The notes under the pieces are model-generated. The model was not told the origin of the DNA, did not search any database, and saw nothing but the letters and a program-made list of their open reading frames with translations. Shown in pieces: positions 38,623 through 50,595 of a stretch of DNA of 64,000 nt (positions are counted from its first letter, which is position 1; each line of letters begins with the position of its first letter). This stretch comes from Tetrahymena thermophila SB210 (Eukaryota; Ciliophora; Oligohymenophorea; Hymenostomatida; Tetrahymenidae). The translations under genes were made by a program, and so were the position numbers. The DNA lies in NCBI RefSeq assembly GCF_000189635.1, contig NW_002476370.1, positions 372,001 to 436,000 on the forward strand, read 5' to 3'.

Positions 38623-38949
38623 ATGAAATTGCGCTTATTGTATATGTAATTTTTTCCTAAAATAGCCTTATTCGATATGATTGAGATTAATATTTTTAAA
38701 AATATCAAAAAGTCATATATGGTTAACTTATATATTTGTGAGAGCCATGTTATTCAAATTAACTTACAATTAAATAGCATGGAAGCAACAGGTTTTGTAT
38801 TAAATTTATGGAAATATGGCAAATTGAATGAAGTAGATTTGGATCTGTGGAGAAATCCGTATCTTGGAAGATTTATCCAATCAAATCACAGAAATAGGTA
38901 GATACAGAATTTTAAGATATTAGAAAGTAATTTTAAATGCGTGTGAAAG
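38623..38949 (+). CDS. Small ORF with LRR-like segment (possible gene relic)
   Basis: Open frame of 108 codons ending at TGA 38947-38949, just 63 bases before the H2B start. The segment MEATGFVLNLWKYGKLNEVD, followed by LDLWRN, fits the spacing of ciliate leucine-rich repeats like those of the kinase-LRR gene at 24254-26398, but only one unit is clear. It could be a decayed fragment of that large family, a small real gene, or chance. It overlaps the expected H2B promoter region, which argues against an independent functional gene. Confidence 0.35.
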
Positions 38950-39012
38950 GAATAATTACCAAAAATAATTAATAAACTAACAATAAAAATAAATTAATAA
39001 AAAAGCATTAAA

Positions 39013-39381
39013 ATGGCTCCCAAGAAAGCTCCCGCTGCTACTACTGAAAAGAAGGTCAAGAAGGCCCCCACCACCGAAAAGAAGAACAAGAAGAAGAGAT
39101 CAGAAACCTTCGCTATTTATATCTTCAAGGTCTTAAAGCAAGTCCACCCTGATGTCGGTATTTCCAAGAAGGCTATGAACATTATGAACTCTTTCATTAA
39201 CGACTCCTTCGAAAGAATCGCCCTCGAATCTTCCAAGTTAGTCAGATTCAATAAGAGAAGAACCCTCTCATCCAGGGAAGTCTAAACTGCCGTCAAGCTC
39301 TTATTACCTGGTGAACTCGCTAGACACGCTATCTCCGAAGGTACCAAGGCCGTCACCAAGTTCTCTTCTTCCTCCAATTGA
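39013..39381 (+). CDS. HTB: Histone H2B
   Basis: Core nucleosomal histone, 122 residues, single exon, TGA stop at 39379-39381. The Lys/Ala/Pro-rich N-terminal tail ([17 protein letters not shown]) is followed by the histone fold with the diagnostic stretches [38 protein letters not shown] and [20 protein letters not shown]. An in-frame TAA encodes Gln in SREVQTAVK, which fixes the genetic code. Codon use is far more GC-rich (AAG, CTC, GTC, ACC, GCC) than in every neighbour, as expected for a highly expressed ciliate gene. The length and tail agree with Tetrahymena H2B. The gene is isolated here; no partner H2A, H3 or H4 gene lies within the window. Confidence 0.98.
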
Positions 39382-40866
39382 GAAAACAAACTTAAAGCTA
39401 AATATTTTGCCTTTGCTTCAATTCTTCTCTTTAATCTTGAAGTTTTATGCAGCAATAGGTCAAAATATTCGTTTTGCAGATCTCTAAATAAACATAAATT
39501 AATTAATTTATTAGGAATAGTAAACAATTTCACATGTTAATTAATGTGTTTATGTCAGCGTATGAAATTTTATTATAATTCGAGTTGGTGTGTTCAAAAA
39601 TCTCTCTATATGTCTTTTCAATATTTCTTCTTCTTTTATTATTATATAAAAATGAGCTCCTAATTTAACCATACAGTTATCTATGCTCATTAAAAATTAT
39701 TTTAATTTTTAGTTAATAAACTTGTATAAATTTATAAGTTAAATTAAATTTAAAAAAAGCATAAATCTTACTAAACAAACTTATTTGAATGTTTTATCCG
39801 CCTTTTTTAATTATAAATAAAATTTAATTTGATTGATAAATCATATTAACATTTAAATTCAACTATTTTTTAGGCAATCTTTATCATAAAAAGCTTTAAA
39901 AATCTTATAAAGGCACATATTAATTCTAAAATAGAAATTTAAGCATATAAATTATTTTGAATTTATAATTAAAATTAAATTTAAAAATGACACAAATCAT
40001 ACTAAACTTATTTGAGTGTTTAAAGCGTTTTTATAATTAATTATAAAAAGGTTTAATTTGATGAATCATATTAATTTTAAATCTAGCAATTTAGCTTTTA
40101 TCAAAAAAAAATTAAAAAATTTTTAAGACACGGATTAATTTGCTTATTTTACTTTTAAAAATGAGACAAAGAAAACAAAATTAGTTGAGTTTTATGATTG
40201 AAAAGCAATTATGTTTTACTAAAGAGAATAAGATTCTTCCTTAAAATTTATTACTTTATTCAAATCTTTATTTTTTTTAATTTAAGCTAAATTGTGATTG
40301 GTTGATTTTTATTTAGTTTTAATAAAAAAATAAAAACATTTTTGTAAAAATTAAATTAAATTTTAGAGCTAGTTTATAAATCTATTTAATTATGTTTATT
40401 TGATCTTTTAGAGCAATTTTATTTAAAATTAAAAAATTAATTAATTAGTTAAATTTTTGAATTTATCTTAATACATATGTCAGAATGTATGAAAAAGTTT
40501 TAACTTATTTTAAACATGAGGAGATTTAAATAGGATAAATTTAATTTGAAGGAATTTAATATGAAATGCAAAAGTAGATTAATATAAAGAAAATATTTGA
40601 ATTAATTAAAACATGATAAAAAACACTCTCTTGATTGAAAAAAATAGTTGTTAAGAAAATTTTCATATTATATAATAAAATTGAATTACAAATCACTAAA
40701 TTTATATCAAAGTAGAAATAAAAAAAGAATATTTTATAAATAATTTCAGCTATTAACTATTTTTTTTTGACAATTTTGTTTATGGAAAAAATGAAATTAA
40801 TTCATGATTTTTATTTTAAAATAGACAAGAATTTCATAAAAATGTACAAACAAAAAGGTGGTCTGA
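39382..40866. other. Intergenic, AT-rich
   Basis: 3' flank of H2B and further spacer. Bases 39382-39540 are less AT-rich (probable 3' UTR; a minus standard-code ORF at 39282-39533 is the H2B shadow). No other gene-like sequence is seen up to 40850. Confidence 0.6.
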
Positions 40867-41079
40867 AAAATTGATAAAAATATTGCAGAAGTTGATGTAG
40901 TTAGCTGCTATGATTATAAAAGGAAAAATATCTTAATATTTATTATAGAATGTAATGTTCCTAATGAATCATTCTATTTTGATTAGATTTACTGTTTTAT
41001 TGCATCAAAAGATTTAGCAGTGATGTCAATTTTAATGCAGTAAGAATAATAGAAAAGTGAAAAATTTAAATTATTTTGA
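40867..41079 (+). CDS. Orphan ORF, possible small gene or exon remnant
   Basis: Plus frame open from 40867 to TGA 41077-41079. The predicted peptide has a protein-like mix (EVDVVSCYDYKRKNILIFII, then ECNVPNESFYF) unlike the surrounding AT-rich noise. No in-frame ATG precedes it. A 31-base intron (GTGGTC...TTGCAG, 40858-40888) could join it to an ATG at about 40842, giving roughly 68 residues. No family recognised. Confidence 0.35.
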
Positions 41080-41491
41080 AGAAAATAATTTGAAAAATAA
41101 TTAATTAACAATAAAATAGAAAGGTAAGTAAATTAATAAATAAATCAGTGTTGCCTTATCTTATAAAATACACTATATTTATATGAAAACACGCACAATA
41201 ATATTAAACCCTTTGTTGTTTTTTTGATAACAGCTTGTATTTTGACATAAATACCTATCTTGTTTCAAATAGATAGAGATTGTTTGTTTATTTATCTAGT
41301 AAATAATTGAAAATTTGTATAGAATAAATAAATGCATACTTATAAGCGTGCGTAAGTGAAAAGAATCGAAAAGATATTCAAAAACAAACTAAAAAAATAA
41401 AAATAAAAAAAATAAGGAATAATTATTATTATAATATCAAATATTTAAAGAATCATCAATATTTTATTACGAATAAATAAATAAGAATAAA

Positions 41492-43443
41492 ATGGAAGAG
41501 ACACCTGCTTAAGCCCAAACTATTGCTATCTCTGAAGTAGAAGCTTGGTTAAAAGAATAACTCAAGCCTTACTTATAGCGCATCGAAAAGCTTGAAGAAA
41601 ATGAGAAAAAGAAGGACTCCTTAATCCATTCTCTTGAATTATCCTTATAGCAATTGACTTCTAACTTGGCAGCTGCTAAAGATGCTAAAGTAACAAAGGT
41701 CGGACAGAATGGATCTCATACTACTGGAGGTACGTGTTTTATTTACTTTTACTAAATTTAAAAAGCACTGAATTCAAGATTTAATTTTAAACTTTAGCAG
41801 TTCTTTCTTAAACAAGAGTTTATCAAAGCCTAAATAAAATACTTATTTTAAAGCCCATTTTTCGTTAGTATAGAATAAATCTTTGTTTTTCATTAAAAGC
41901 AAGCTTAAAGTGCTTCAAAATGGTGATTTAGCATTTAATTTATAGTTTAAACAATTACATTAGCACAAAATCTGAACAATATTCAAAAGTTAAAAGAGTT
42001 AATTTTTAAGAATATGTAGAAATTTCAAATAGAAACTCTTAAATACCTAAAATATTTTAAAAATTCAAAAAGTCAAAATTTTTCTTGAATTATATATAGC
42101 TTAATAAAGCAAAGCAAAAGCTTTTTAAATAATTTCAGCATAGCATTCTTTTAATAAGATGGTTTTTTAAATAAACAGATTTAAATTTTTAAACTATGGT
42201 TTTTAAAACTAAATATTTTAGTCAGTATAATATACAAGGTTATAAATGCTTTCATATTGGATTTAATTATTTTTTATACCTATAGTTAACGGAGCAAGAA
42301 AGCCCACTACTACTGCTGCTCATACAGATGATAAAAAAGAAGATAAGAAGCCTGTTGTTAATAGACCATCAACTGCAAAGCCTACTGATCCTAAACCTGC
42401 TAACGAACATAAGCCTGCTACTGAAACTAAGCCCGCTACTGAGCATAAAGTTACTACTACCAGACCTACTACTGCTAAACCTAAACCTGAAGAAAATAAG
42501 GATGAAAAGAAGTCTGAAGGATCTGAAAAGAAAGAAGAAAAGAAGCCAGTATAAAGACCTACAACTGCTGTCAAGAAAGACGATAAAAAAGACGAAAAGA
42601 AAGATGAAAAGAAAGAAGAAAAGAAACCTATTACTAAACCCGCTACTACCACTCCTAAGCCTGTCAAAAAGGATAATGAACCTAAGAAAGAAACTCCTCA
42701 TACTGCAGCCAAGGTAAATATTCCAAAAATAAATACATTTCTGCATATTTAAAAAAATTACCTCAAAAATTATTAAGATATATAAGTGCATACATAAATA
42801 GCAAATATTTACAAATAAATTAGAAATATTATTAATATAATAAAAGGCGATATAAATATGAATAAAAATGATTTATTCTATTTAAATTTAATCTTTAATA
42901 GAAGAAATATTTAAAAATATAAAAGAAAAATTTTCAAAAGCATTGTGTTTACTTATTTTAAATCATATTTTAATAAAATAGGATGAAAAAAAGGATGAAA
43001 AGAAACCTGCTGTAACCCATAAAGCTGATGATAAGAAAACTCCTGCTACTACTCATAAGTCTACAACTAGTACTACTCACAAGCCTGCTACCACAACTGC
43101 TGCAAAGGGAGGTAAAGAAGCTGCTGCAAAAGATAATAAAAAAGATGCAGCTAAACCAGCAGAAAAGAAGGAAGATGAAACTAAAGTAGAAGAAAAAAAG
43201 GATGAAAAGCATGAAGAAGCAGAAAAACAAGCAGCTGAAACTCATGAAGTAAAGGAAGAAGTTGCTACTACCACAGTTACTAATGAATAATAATAACATG
43301 AAGAAAAAGCTGAAGAAAAATAAGAATAAACAAATACAGCTGAAGAAAATTTACTTGATGGTGTTGAAGGTGAATAAGAAGCCAAAGAAGGACACGAAGA
43401 ATAATAAGAACACTAAGTCGTTGAAGATGATGAACCCATATGA
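41492..43443 (+). CDS. Lys/Glu/Thr/Pro-rich low-complexity protein with N-terminal coiled coil
   Basis: Three exons fit: 41492-41729, 42286-42713 and 42982-43443, giving 375 residues with TGA at 43441-43443. The first intron is long (556 bases). The N-terminal about 75 residues form an amphipathic coiled coil (VEAWLKEQLKPYLQRIEKLE). The rest is repetitive: KPATET, HKPATT and TTTRPTTAKP units, charged runs of DEKK/EEKK, and an acidic Gln/Glu-rich end (ends DDEPI). Synonymous codons favour CCT, GCT, ACT and AAG, which suggests moderate to high expression. Such composition resembles neurofilament-like or microtubule- and cortex-associated proteins, but no domain supports a function. Several standard-code ORFs on both strands here are shadows of the repeats. 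Confidence 0.8.
42500..42640 (+). repeat. Lys/Glu-coding purine-rich repeat (KKDEKK units)
   Basis: GA-rich sequence inside exon 2 of the low-complexity protein, built from GAAAAGAAA- and GACGAAAAG-like words that encode repeated D/E-KK units. Confidence 0.75.
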
Positions 43444-44958
43444 AATAATTAATTAAATTGAAAAGCAAAATATGAATAATTTATTCCTTACACTTTTTCA
43501 TTACTAATCTCCTTGCCTTTTCTTTATAAAAGAAAGGAAAGTAGATTAGGATATTAAATGTTAAATCTTTATTAATCACCTATATAAATATTATTAAAAG
43601 TCTAACACTCTTTTATATATCCCTGTATCATCATATCATTTATTGAAAATTCTCTATTAACAATTGATCAAATAGCTCTTAATTTCAAAATTATTTGTGT
43701 TTATATACTAATCTAAAATTTTCAAACAAATACATCAAGTGTTTTTTAAGTTAATACCTTCTAACATAAATAAATCTGAATAATTTTAAATATAATTTTA
43801 CAAATAAATTATTAAAATTAAAAATTTCAAAAAAATTTTATTTGTAGCAAATAAAAAAAATTAGACTAATTAAGAATTATTAAGGTAAATTTTATTTTTA
43901 AAAAGAAATATTAAAAAATTTTTTTGATAAAATTAATTAATAATAATTACTTGCAAAAATTATTTCATATCAAGGAATAAAAAACACTTTTTTTAAAATG
44001 AGGGTAAATATAAAGTAATCACAAAAAACAACAGATCTTATACTTAAAACACTTAACAAAATGTGAATAATAAAACTCAATTTAAAATATATCAAATAAT
44101 AAAATAAACATATTAAATAATATTTTATTTAAATAAATTCGATAAATTTATGCTTTAATAAAAAATAAATAAATTGATTGATTGATACAGAGATTTTAAA
44201 CAGTAATTATTAAATTTTTAAAAACAAATCGATTACTTTAATATTCTTTACAAATAAGTAAATAAAATTAATTACTTTATTGTTAGAAACATAAATCAAA
44301 AAATAAATACATTAATAAAACAAATCAATAAATATTTTGACAGAGAATCTTTTATAAAATAAAAGTATTGAAAAAGTAATTCTTTGCAGATAAATAAATA
44401 AATTAAACTAATTAGTAGATAGAAAAATAGATTTATAAATAAGTTAATATATAAAAACAAATCAATAAAGAGAGTAAGTAAATTTGAATAAAGAGATAAT
44501 CTTTTATTAAATTTTCAAAGAATAAAACACTATTTAAAAAAATATCAATAAATTATTGTGTAAAAAAATGTATTTTAAAATATAGTGTTTTAATTAAATA
44601 AAATAAATAATTTGATGAAAACGAAAATAAAACCAATCAATAAATACATAAAATAATTGATTCTATTAAAAAAAAGATTTTATTTTTAAAATTAAAACTT
44701 TTGATTATATGAAAAAGGTAAAAAACCAATAATCATGCATGGAAGGTTTTATTTTAAAATAAATAAAAAAAAGTATGATAATTAAATTTGTAGCATGTAG
44801 AATAGGATAAAGAAATATTAAATTTTACTTAAAACAAACAACAAATCATCAGATGAAATAGAAAATTTAATATAAAAGTGGACTACATTTCTAAATTTAT
44901 TGGGAATTTTAATTAATAAACAAAATATTTAATTACTTTTGAGATCAAATAATTAGAT
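43444..44958. other. Convergent intergenic region, AT-rich
   Basis: The plus low-complexity gene and the minus gene at 44959-45666 converge here. The DNA is dominated by AAATAAAT-like words. A short hairpin-capable stretch (CCTTTTCTTTATAAAAGAAAGG) lies at 43515-43537, shortly after the stop of the low-complexity gene. No gene seen. Confidence 0.55.
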
Positions 44959-45666
44959 TCAATCGGATTTGGCTTAATATCCAAGTGAAATTCTATCTAC
45001 TAATTTTCTATCTTTATTTGGTAAGTCTTGATAGTAAATTTTCTGTTTCGTTTTTTAGATGAAATTAGGAATTGTTTGGTTGAAGTATTCATGTCTTTAT
45101 TTTGATAAGACATCTTCTTCTTTTGATGTTTCTGTTTTTTGTGGGTTAAGGTTCGTATATAAAAAGTCACATAGAGATCTTAACTGTAAACCAAAGAACA
45201 AAATAACATAGATTTCACCGATCTGCTTGTGATCGTATTTGTCATCTTTCTTCTCGTTTCTCCATACTATTTGAGGCTCTATCTTTGATGAAGTAGAGGT
45301 TTTTTAGTCTTTTTCTTGTAGCTTTTCTTTTTCTTTAATCTTATTGTAAGTATCAATGACTGTTTCTAATTTATCATCTTTTTCTTTCTTTTCACAATTC
45401 TTATATAATTCAAATCCTTCTTAGACTACTTCGTGAGCTTTAGCTTTCAATTTTCTATACATGTCCCAAGCCTTACTGAGTGTTTTCATTTTTTCTACAT
45501 CAAAATTTTTTTAGAAGTACTCGTTACTGGTAACGTATTCGTACTTCTTTAATTCTTCTTTTAGTTTTTAGAAGAAAGAAGACTCAAGAGTAACTTTCTT
45601 CTCTTGCTCAGTTGGTTTTGCTTCCACTCCAATAGGCGCAGAAGTTATTCTCAATTATTTCTTCAT
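44959..45666 (-). CDS. Unknown charged helical protein
   Basis: Single exon, 235 residues, ATG 45666-45664, TGA 44961-44959. It is rich in Lys and Glu with long predicted helices (FFQKLKEELKKYEYV; AWDMYRKLKAKAHEVVQEGF) and a charged middle, then a less polar block (QIGEIYVILFFGLQLRSLCD) and a C-terminal helical segment. No signal peptide or clear membrane span. No family is recognised. Codon use is less AT-biased than the flanks, so expression is likely. Confidence 0.75.
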
Positions 45667-46479
45667 TGAAAATTTATCTATTTTTTGATAATTAATTTAA
45701 TTAATTTTGGATAAGGTGGTTGAATCAAATCGATTTTAACAAATCAATCGCTATTAACCCTACAAAAGATTAAAGTAGATTACTAATTTAAAAGAGGAAC
45801 TATTTATATTTATTAATTAAGTAAAAACTGATTTCTAGAAGACTAGACACTTTTGATAGAATTAATTCTAATTGCTTTTAGTTCCTTGTGTTTTATTATT
45901 GTATTTCTGGGGAAACAAGCAAATTCTAATCATATATTCTAGATAATATTTAGATTTCTTTCGAATAAAGAAAAATATCAAAAATTTCTTTTTATTAAAA
46001 ATTTATCCTGATCAGAAAAACTAAGACAAATTAGTTTATGCATTTCATATAAAAGATTATGGTTGATAGATATTTAAAAATATTTTATTAGAATAAAATT
46101 GTTTGTTTAAGCAAACAAAATAGATTTTTAAGATTCTTGAATTTAATAAAATAAGTTTTTTAAGAAATAAAATTTAGAATAAATAATAGATCAAATAAAT
46201 TAAAAATAAATAAATCAAATAAAAGAATTTATTTAAAATTTTTGAAATTTTTAATAAAATATATAATAAATATAAATAATAAAATTGATTGTCCACTAAA
46301 CCAATTAAATATGCAAATAATTAATTTTTTTTTGTCCGCTATTTAACCACGTGTCTTCCTTCAACTATCAATTTAATAAATAATATTATATTTTTATTTA
46401 TTTATTAATCTATCTACTTTTACGCGTTTTCGTAGAATTCAATTTCACCAAAGTCTATAATGATAACCAAATACTTCAT
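45667..46479. other. Intergenic, AT-rich
   Basis: Spacer between two minus-strand genes; no gene-like frame. Confidence 0.6.
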
Positions 46480-49183
46480 TCAAAACATAGTATTTATTTA
46501 GAGAGTTAGATTTTCTTTGTTTGATACAGATATGTTATTAGGGTTAATATCATTGATATCGGTATTCATACTGTTAAAGTGAGAATTATTAAATGAATTA
46601 TTTTAGGAATTTAAGTGGTTATTATTCTATTTAGATGCTTAATGGTTGCTGTTATTGTTTGAATTATATCTCCCTTTCATTGTTTTTAACACTTATGTAT
46701 AAACTGTGTTCTTATTTGTATTGATGAAATTGTTTTGGCTTTTATTAAATACACTGTTACTATTTTGCTAATTACTAAGATTATTTAGAGAATGGTTGAA
46801 TACTGGGTTAATATGGCTACTTGTACTTTTATTATATTAGCTGTTTCTTTATCCAATGATACCAGATGAAGGATTATTTACAGATATCTTCTCAGGTCCT
46901 ATATTTGTTGAAAAACTGTTATCAAACGAAGTGTTATTAATATATGATTTATAAGCGTCTTCTTCATGCAAAAATTCATTAGTGCTTTTTCCATAATTTT
47001 CATGCAAGCTCTCTTATTGGCTAACTAAATATTAGTGCTTGGATGCTCTTCTAGAAGGGTTTAACGAGCTCTGATTGCTTTGCTTTTTATCTTTATTTTG
47101 TCTCTATATGTGTTTTACTATACTTTCGTTTTATACTTATTTCAGTTTCAAATTGTTTTTTTCTCTTTAGCAATCAAGTGATTCATTATGAATTTTCTAG
47201 AAATAAGGTTGAGCTTGGCAAACTGCTTGCTTTTTACCATGTTTATGAGTGTAAGAGAATAGATTAGATTCCTAGAATGCCTGAATGTTAGGTTTTTAGC
47301 AATTGGTGCTCTTAGCCCTATAATTCTTGTTGTTATTTGTTATCGGTAGTGCAGAAGTATGTGAAAATGAATTATTTAATAAATTATTGTTAAATTTATT
47401 GAAGCTACTATTTAAATTTAGAGAAGTGTTTAATTAAAGTGAAGCATCGTTTCTAAATCCTCCATCATAGGATCTATTCACAAGAGTATTTTATGGTATT
47501 TTAAAATAGTTAATTTTAGAATTGCTTTTACTAGTGTTTTAGCAGGGAGACATAATTTTTTACTTTATATTTTTAGTAGAAGAGATCCTTGGTTTGTTTT
47601 CTTAAGCGCAGTTAGTATCGTAGTTATTTTAATTTTCTAAATCTATCTAAGGTAATTAAGCAACTAAATCAACTTGATTAAAGTTATTATGGATTGGGGT
47701 TATCTATTTTTCAGGAGAGACCATGCAGCTGTTTAAAAACTCTCTGAAAGTAATGCTATTCTATTTAATTGTAAGCAAGTTAGGGAGAATTTTGGCTTTG
47801 ATTATTTTTATATTCTCAAAGTTTTAGTTGATTTCTAGGAGAGAAACTTATTGGGATGACAATTAAATAGTGAAAGTATTTATCTAAGAAATTCTTTAAT
47901 TATATCTGTTAATTATATCATCAAAAGGTTGCTTTTCCATTGAAAAGATAATATTATCTATGTTTATAGAGATATCTTCGCTGAATTGATTAATCTCATT
48001 TTACTGCTTTCTGATACTCTCTAGCTAAGTTAAGAGCAAATTATTACTTTCTTGATTTGAATGTTTAGACAAAAGCATAATCTCATTCTTTTCGTTTAAT
48101 ATGCTCTTCATGATCTCTTCGAAAGTGTCTACTATTTTCTTTTCTTCTAATTAAAAGTATCTCTAACTTTCTTCAAGTTTTTTTATAATACTTTCTTCTG
48201 TTTGCTTCAAAAACTAGCTAGTATAGCCAACTCTCTCCATGAAAACTCTTAATTTCTCATTCTTATAAGATTCATTCCCTTTATTTTAAACATATAAATT
48301 TTAATTTTTTTGCTAATTAAATCTTCATTGATAAAACAATAAATATGCTTAAAAGACAGAACAATTGTTCTAAGTTAAATGAGAAAATTATAATTTCAAT
48401 CGAATATTTTTTAAATAATAAACATTTTTTGGAATATTTACATTGTTCTATATTTGCTGTTTCAGTGTGAAGTGTTTGTTAAGTATCTGGTTAAGTATTC
48501 TTAGTAATTGTGAAAAGGGAAGAATCTTTTGAATTCTAACTAATTTTTATAGAAATTTTGTCATAGTCAAGCTTTTTTTCTCTAAGATTTTCGTTTTTTT
48601 CAATTTTTACTCCATTAACTGCGTATTCCAAAGCACACTTAGAGCAGAATTAAACTAACGAGTTGCTAATTAAATGATATCTTACTACCTTCGATGGATG
48701 TCTAGGACAGAGCTTATTTTAATCAATATCTACTTATTTACATGTAGAAATATCACTATTATAATTAGAAATAGCTTCATCTCTTTACAATTTATTGTTA
48801 AAAGAATTATTTGCATCTGCCTGACTATTAATCTTCAAGATATTATTTAACATTTTTTTATTCTGCATAGAGTTTGCTGGATATTAATATTCCATTTCAT
48901 TATTACTAGGAAATTCACAGCGACTGTTATTAAAGCAAAAAAGTTTTTTGTTGTCTTTTAAAAAATTTGTAACATTAACATTTTCAAGATTATTGTTAAA
49001 ACTATTTTAATTCTCATTTTAAGGAGTAATAGCTTAATTCATATCGTCAGTCGGAGTAGAGTTGCTTGAGTTAGTTTTTAAGACCAAATTATTATTAAAT
49101 TAGTTATTTTATTTATCATCTCCTATTTGTATGTTATTAATGTGATTTATAAATGAAAAATTGGACATCTAACTGTTTCTCAT
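46480..49183 (-). CDS. B-box-like zinc-finger protein with coiled coil and Asn/Ser-rich tail
   Basis: Two exons fit: 49183-48442 and 48278-46480, 846 residues, TGA at 46482-46480. After an Asn-rich N-terminus, residues about 160-195 hold a zinc-binding pattern (CPRHPSKVVRYHL...FCSKC) that resembles a B-box without its usual second pair. Exon 2 begins with a long heptad-rich coiled coil (about 255-440: LKQTEESIIKKLEES; LLTQLESIRKQQNEI). B-box plus coiled coil is the core of TRIM-type proteins, though a RING and a C-terminal TRIM domain are absent. The remaining 400 residues are Asn/Ser/Lys-rich and probably disordered. B-box proteins of this style are numerous in ciliates; the function here is unknown. 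Confidence 0.75.
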
Positions 49184-50595
49184 TTTAGTTTATGTTAAAT
49201 AATAATGTATTTGTTGCTAAAAATAATAGAATTTTATATATATATTGAGATGTCTAGTAGCTTAAATCTAATTTTTATGAGCTTTTTTATGAAAATTAAC
49301 TTCAAACTAATTTATTGGAGTGTTTTGTTAGCTAAAGATTATTTTCTTAAATTTGAGTTTTATGATAAAGTAATTGTTAATAATAATTAATTCTTAATTC
49401 CTTGTTAATTCAAAGATTCAAACGAATACACTCAAATCAACTAGTTATTTTCAAATTTATTTGAATATTATATTAACTGAAAATGAATATAGTTTTTGTT
49501 TGTATTTATTATTTAGGTATAAATTCAATTAATTTCTCAAAATAAGTAAGGAAGGCCATTTTGAAATTAAAAAAATTTATATTCTATCTACATTTATCGA
49601 TCTATAATTAAAATTTCAAATCTATCAATAAACAACCTTGAAATTTATAAAATAATTTCTTTAATTTCCTCAATTTTTCTTAATCAATTACAAACATTAT
49701 CATAACAAGTAAAATTACAAAAAAAGAATTTCACTTTTTTAAAGATTTTATAAAATTTTAAAATATTTAATACAAATTTAAAATATTGAATAATTAATCT
49801 TTTAAATAAATAAAATCCATCTGTTTATATTAATTAAGAGTTAAAAATTTCAAAATTTAATTAAAAATGTATTCTTGATATTTTAAGAATATTTTATTCT
49901 TGATTATTTTACAAATATTAATTTTACTATTACATATTTACCTTATAATGTTAGCTTTTAAAAAGATGTTTGTTTAGAGTTTATATTAATATTTTAAAGA
50001 AAACGAACTATTTTATATTTAGTTCAAAAAATTAAAAATATATTAATTATATTTTAAAAGTATTTTCTTTCTTTATTAAAATTTATAAATTTTAATTTTA
50101 CTGTTTTATTTTTACCTTAATAATTAAGATTTTTTTAAGTTCTTAAACATTTATTATTAATTTTAAAATATTTAATAATTCATCTTTTATTTAGAGCTAA
50201 AATTTAAAATTTAATTAAAAATTGTTAAGTTATATTTTAAAAATATTTTCTTAATTTATTTTTTTTCAAATTAATTTTATTATTTCATTTTTGATCTTAA
50301 AAAGTGAGATTTTATAAAGTTATTAAACAAAAATTTATCACCTAAAGTAAAATATTAACATTTAATATATCAAAAATAAAAACGGGTATTTAATAAGCAA
50401 TATTTTTAAAATATTTTCTTTCTTTTAAATCTAATTAAAAAAAAATTTGATTCCTTAAATTTAACAAATTATTGAGAGTTTTTTTAAAATTAAATGATAA
50501 TTAATTATTTCATTAATAAAAAATAAAATAAAAACATTTAATTATCTAAGAAGGATAAAAAATATTTAATTTATTAACTTTAATTTTAAATTTTA
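49184..50595. other. Intergenic, very AT-rich
   Basis: Between two minus-strand genes. The standard-code plus ORF at 49205-49390 has no domain, codon bias or splice partner and is not called. The rest is homopolymer-rich. Confidence 0.6.

Noticed and set aside
42320..43468. Several ORFs on both strands, some highly hydrophobic
   Set aside because: They are shadows of the Lys/Glu/Thr/Pro repeats of the real plus-strand gene at 41492-43443.
47690..47705. GGGGTT word, resembling a Tetrahymena telomere unit
   Set aside because: A single unit inside a coding exon; no tandem array anywhere in the window.
49205..49390. Plus-strand ORF of 61 codons
   Set aside because: AT-rich hydrophobic codons, no codon bias, directly in the 5' flank of a minus-strand gene.
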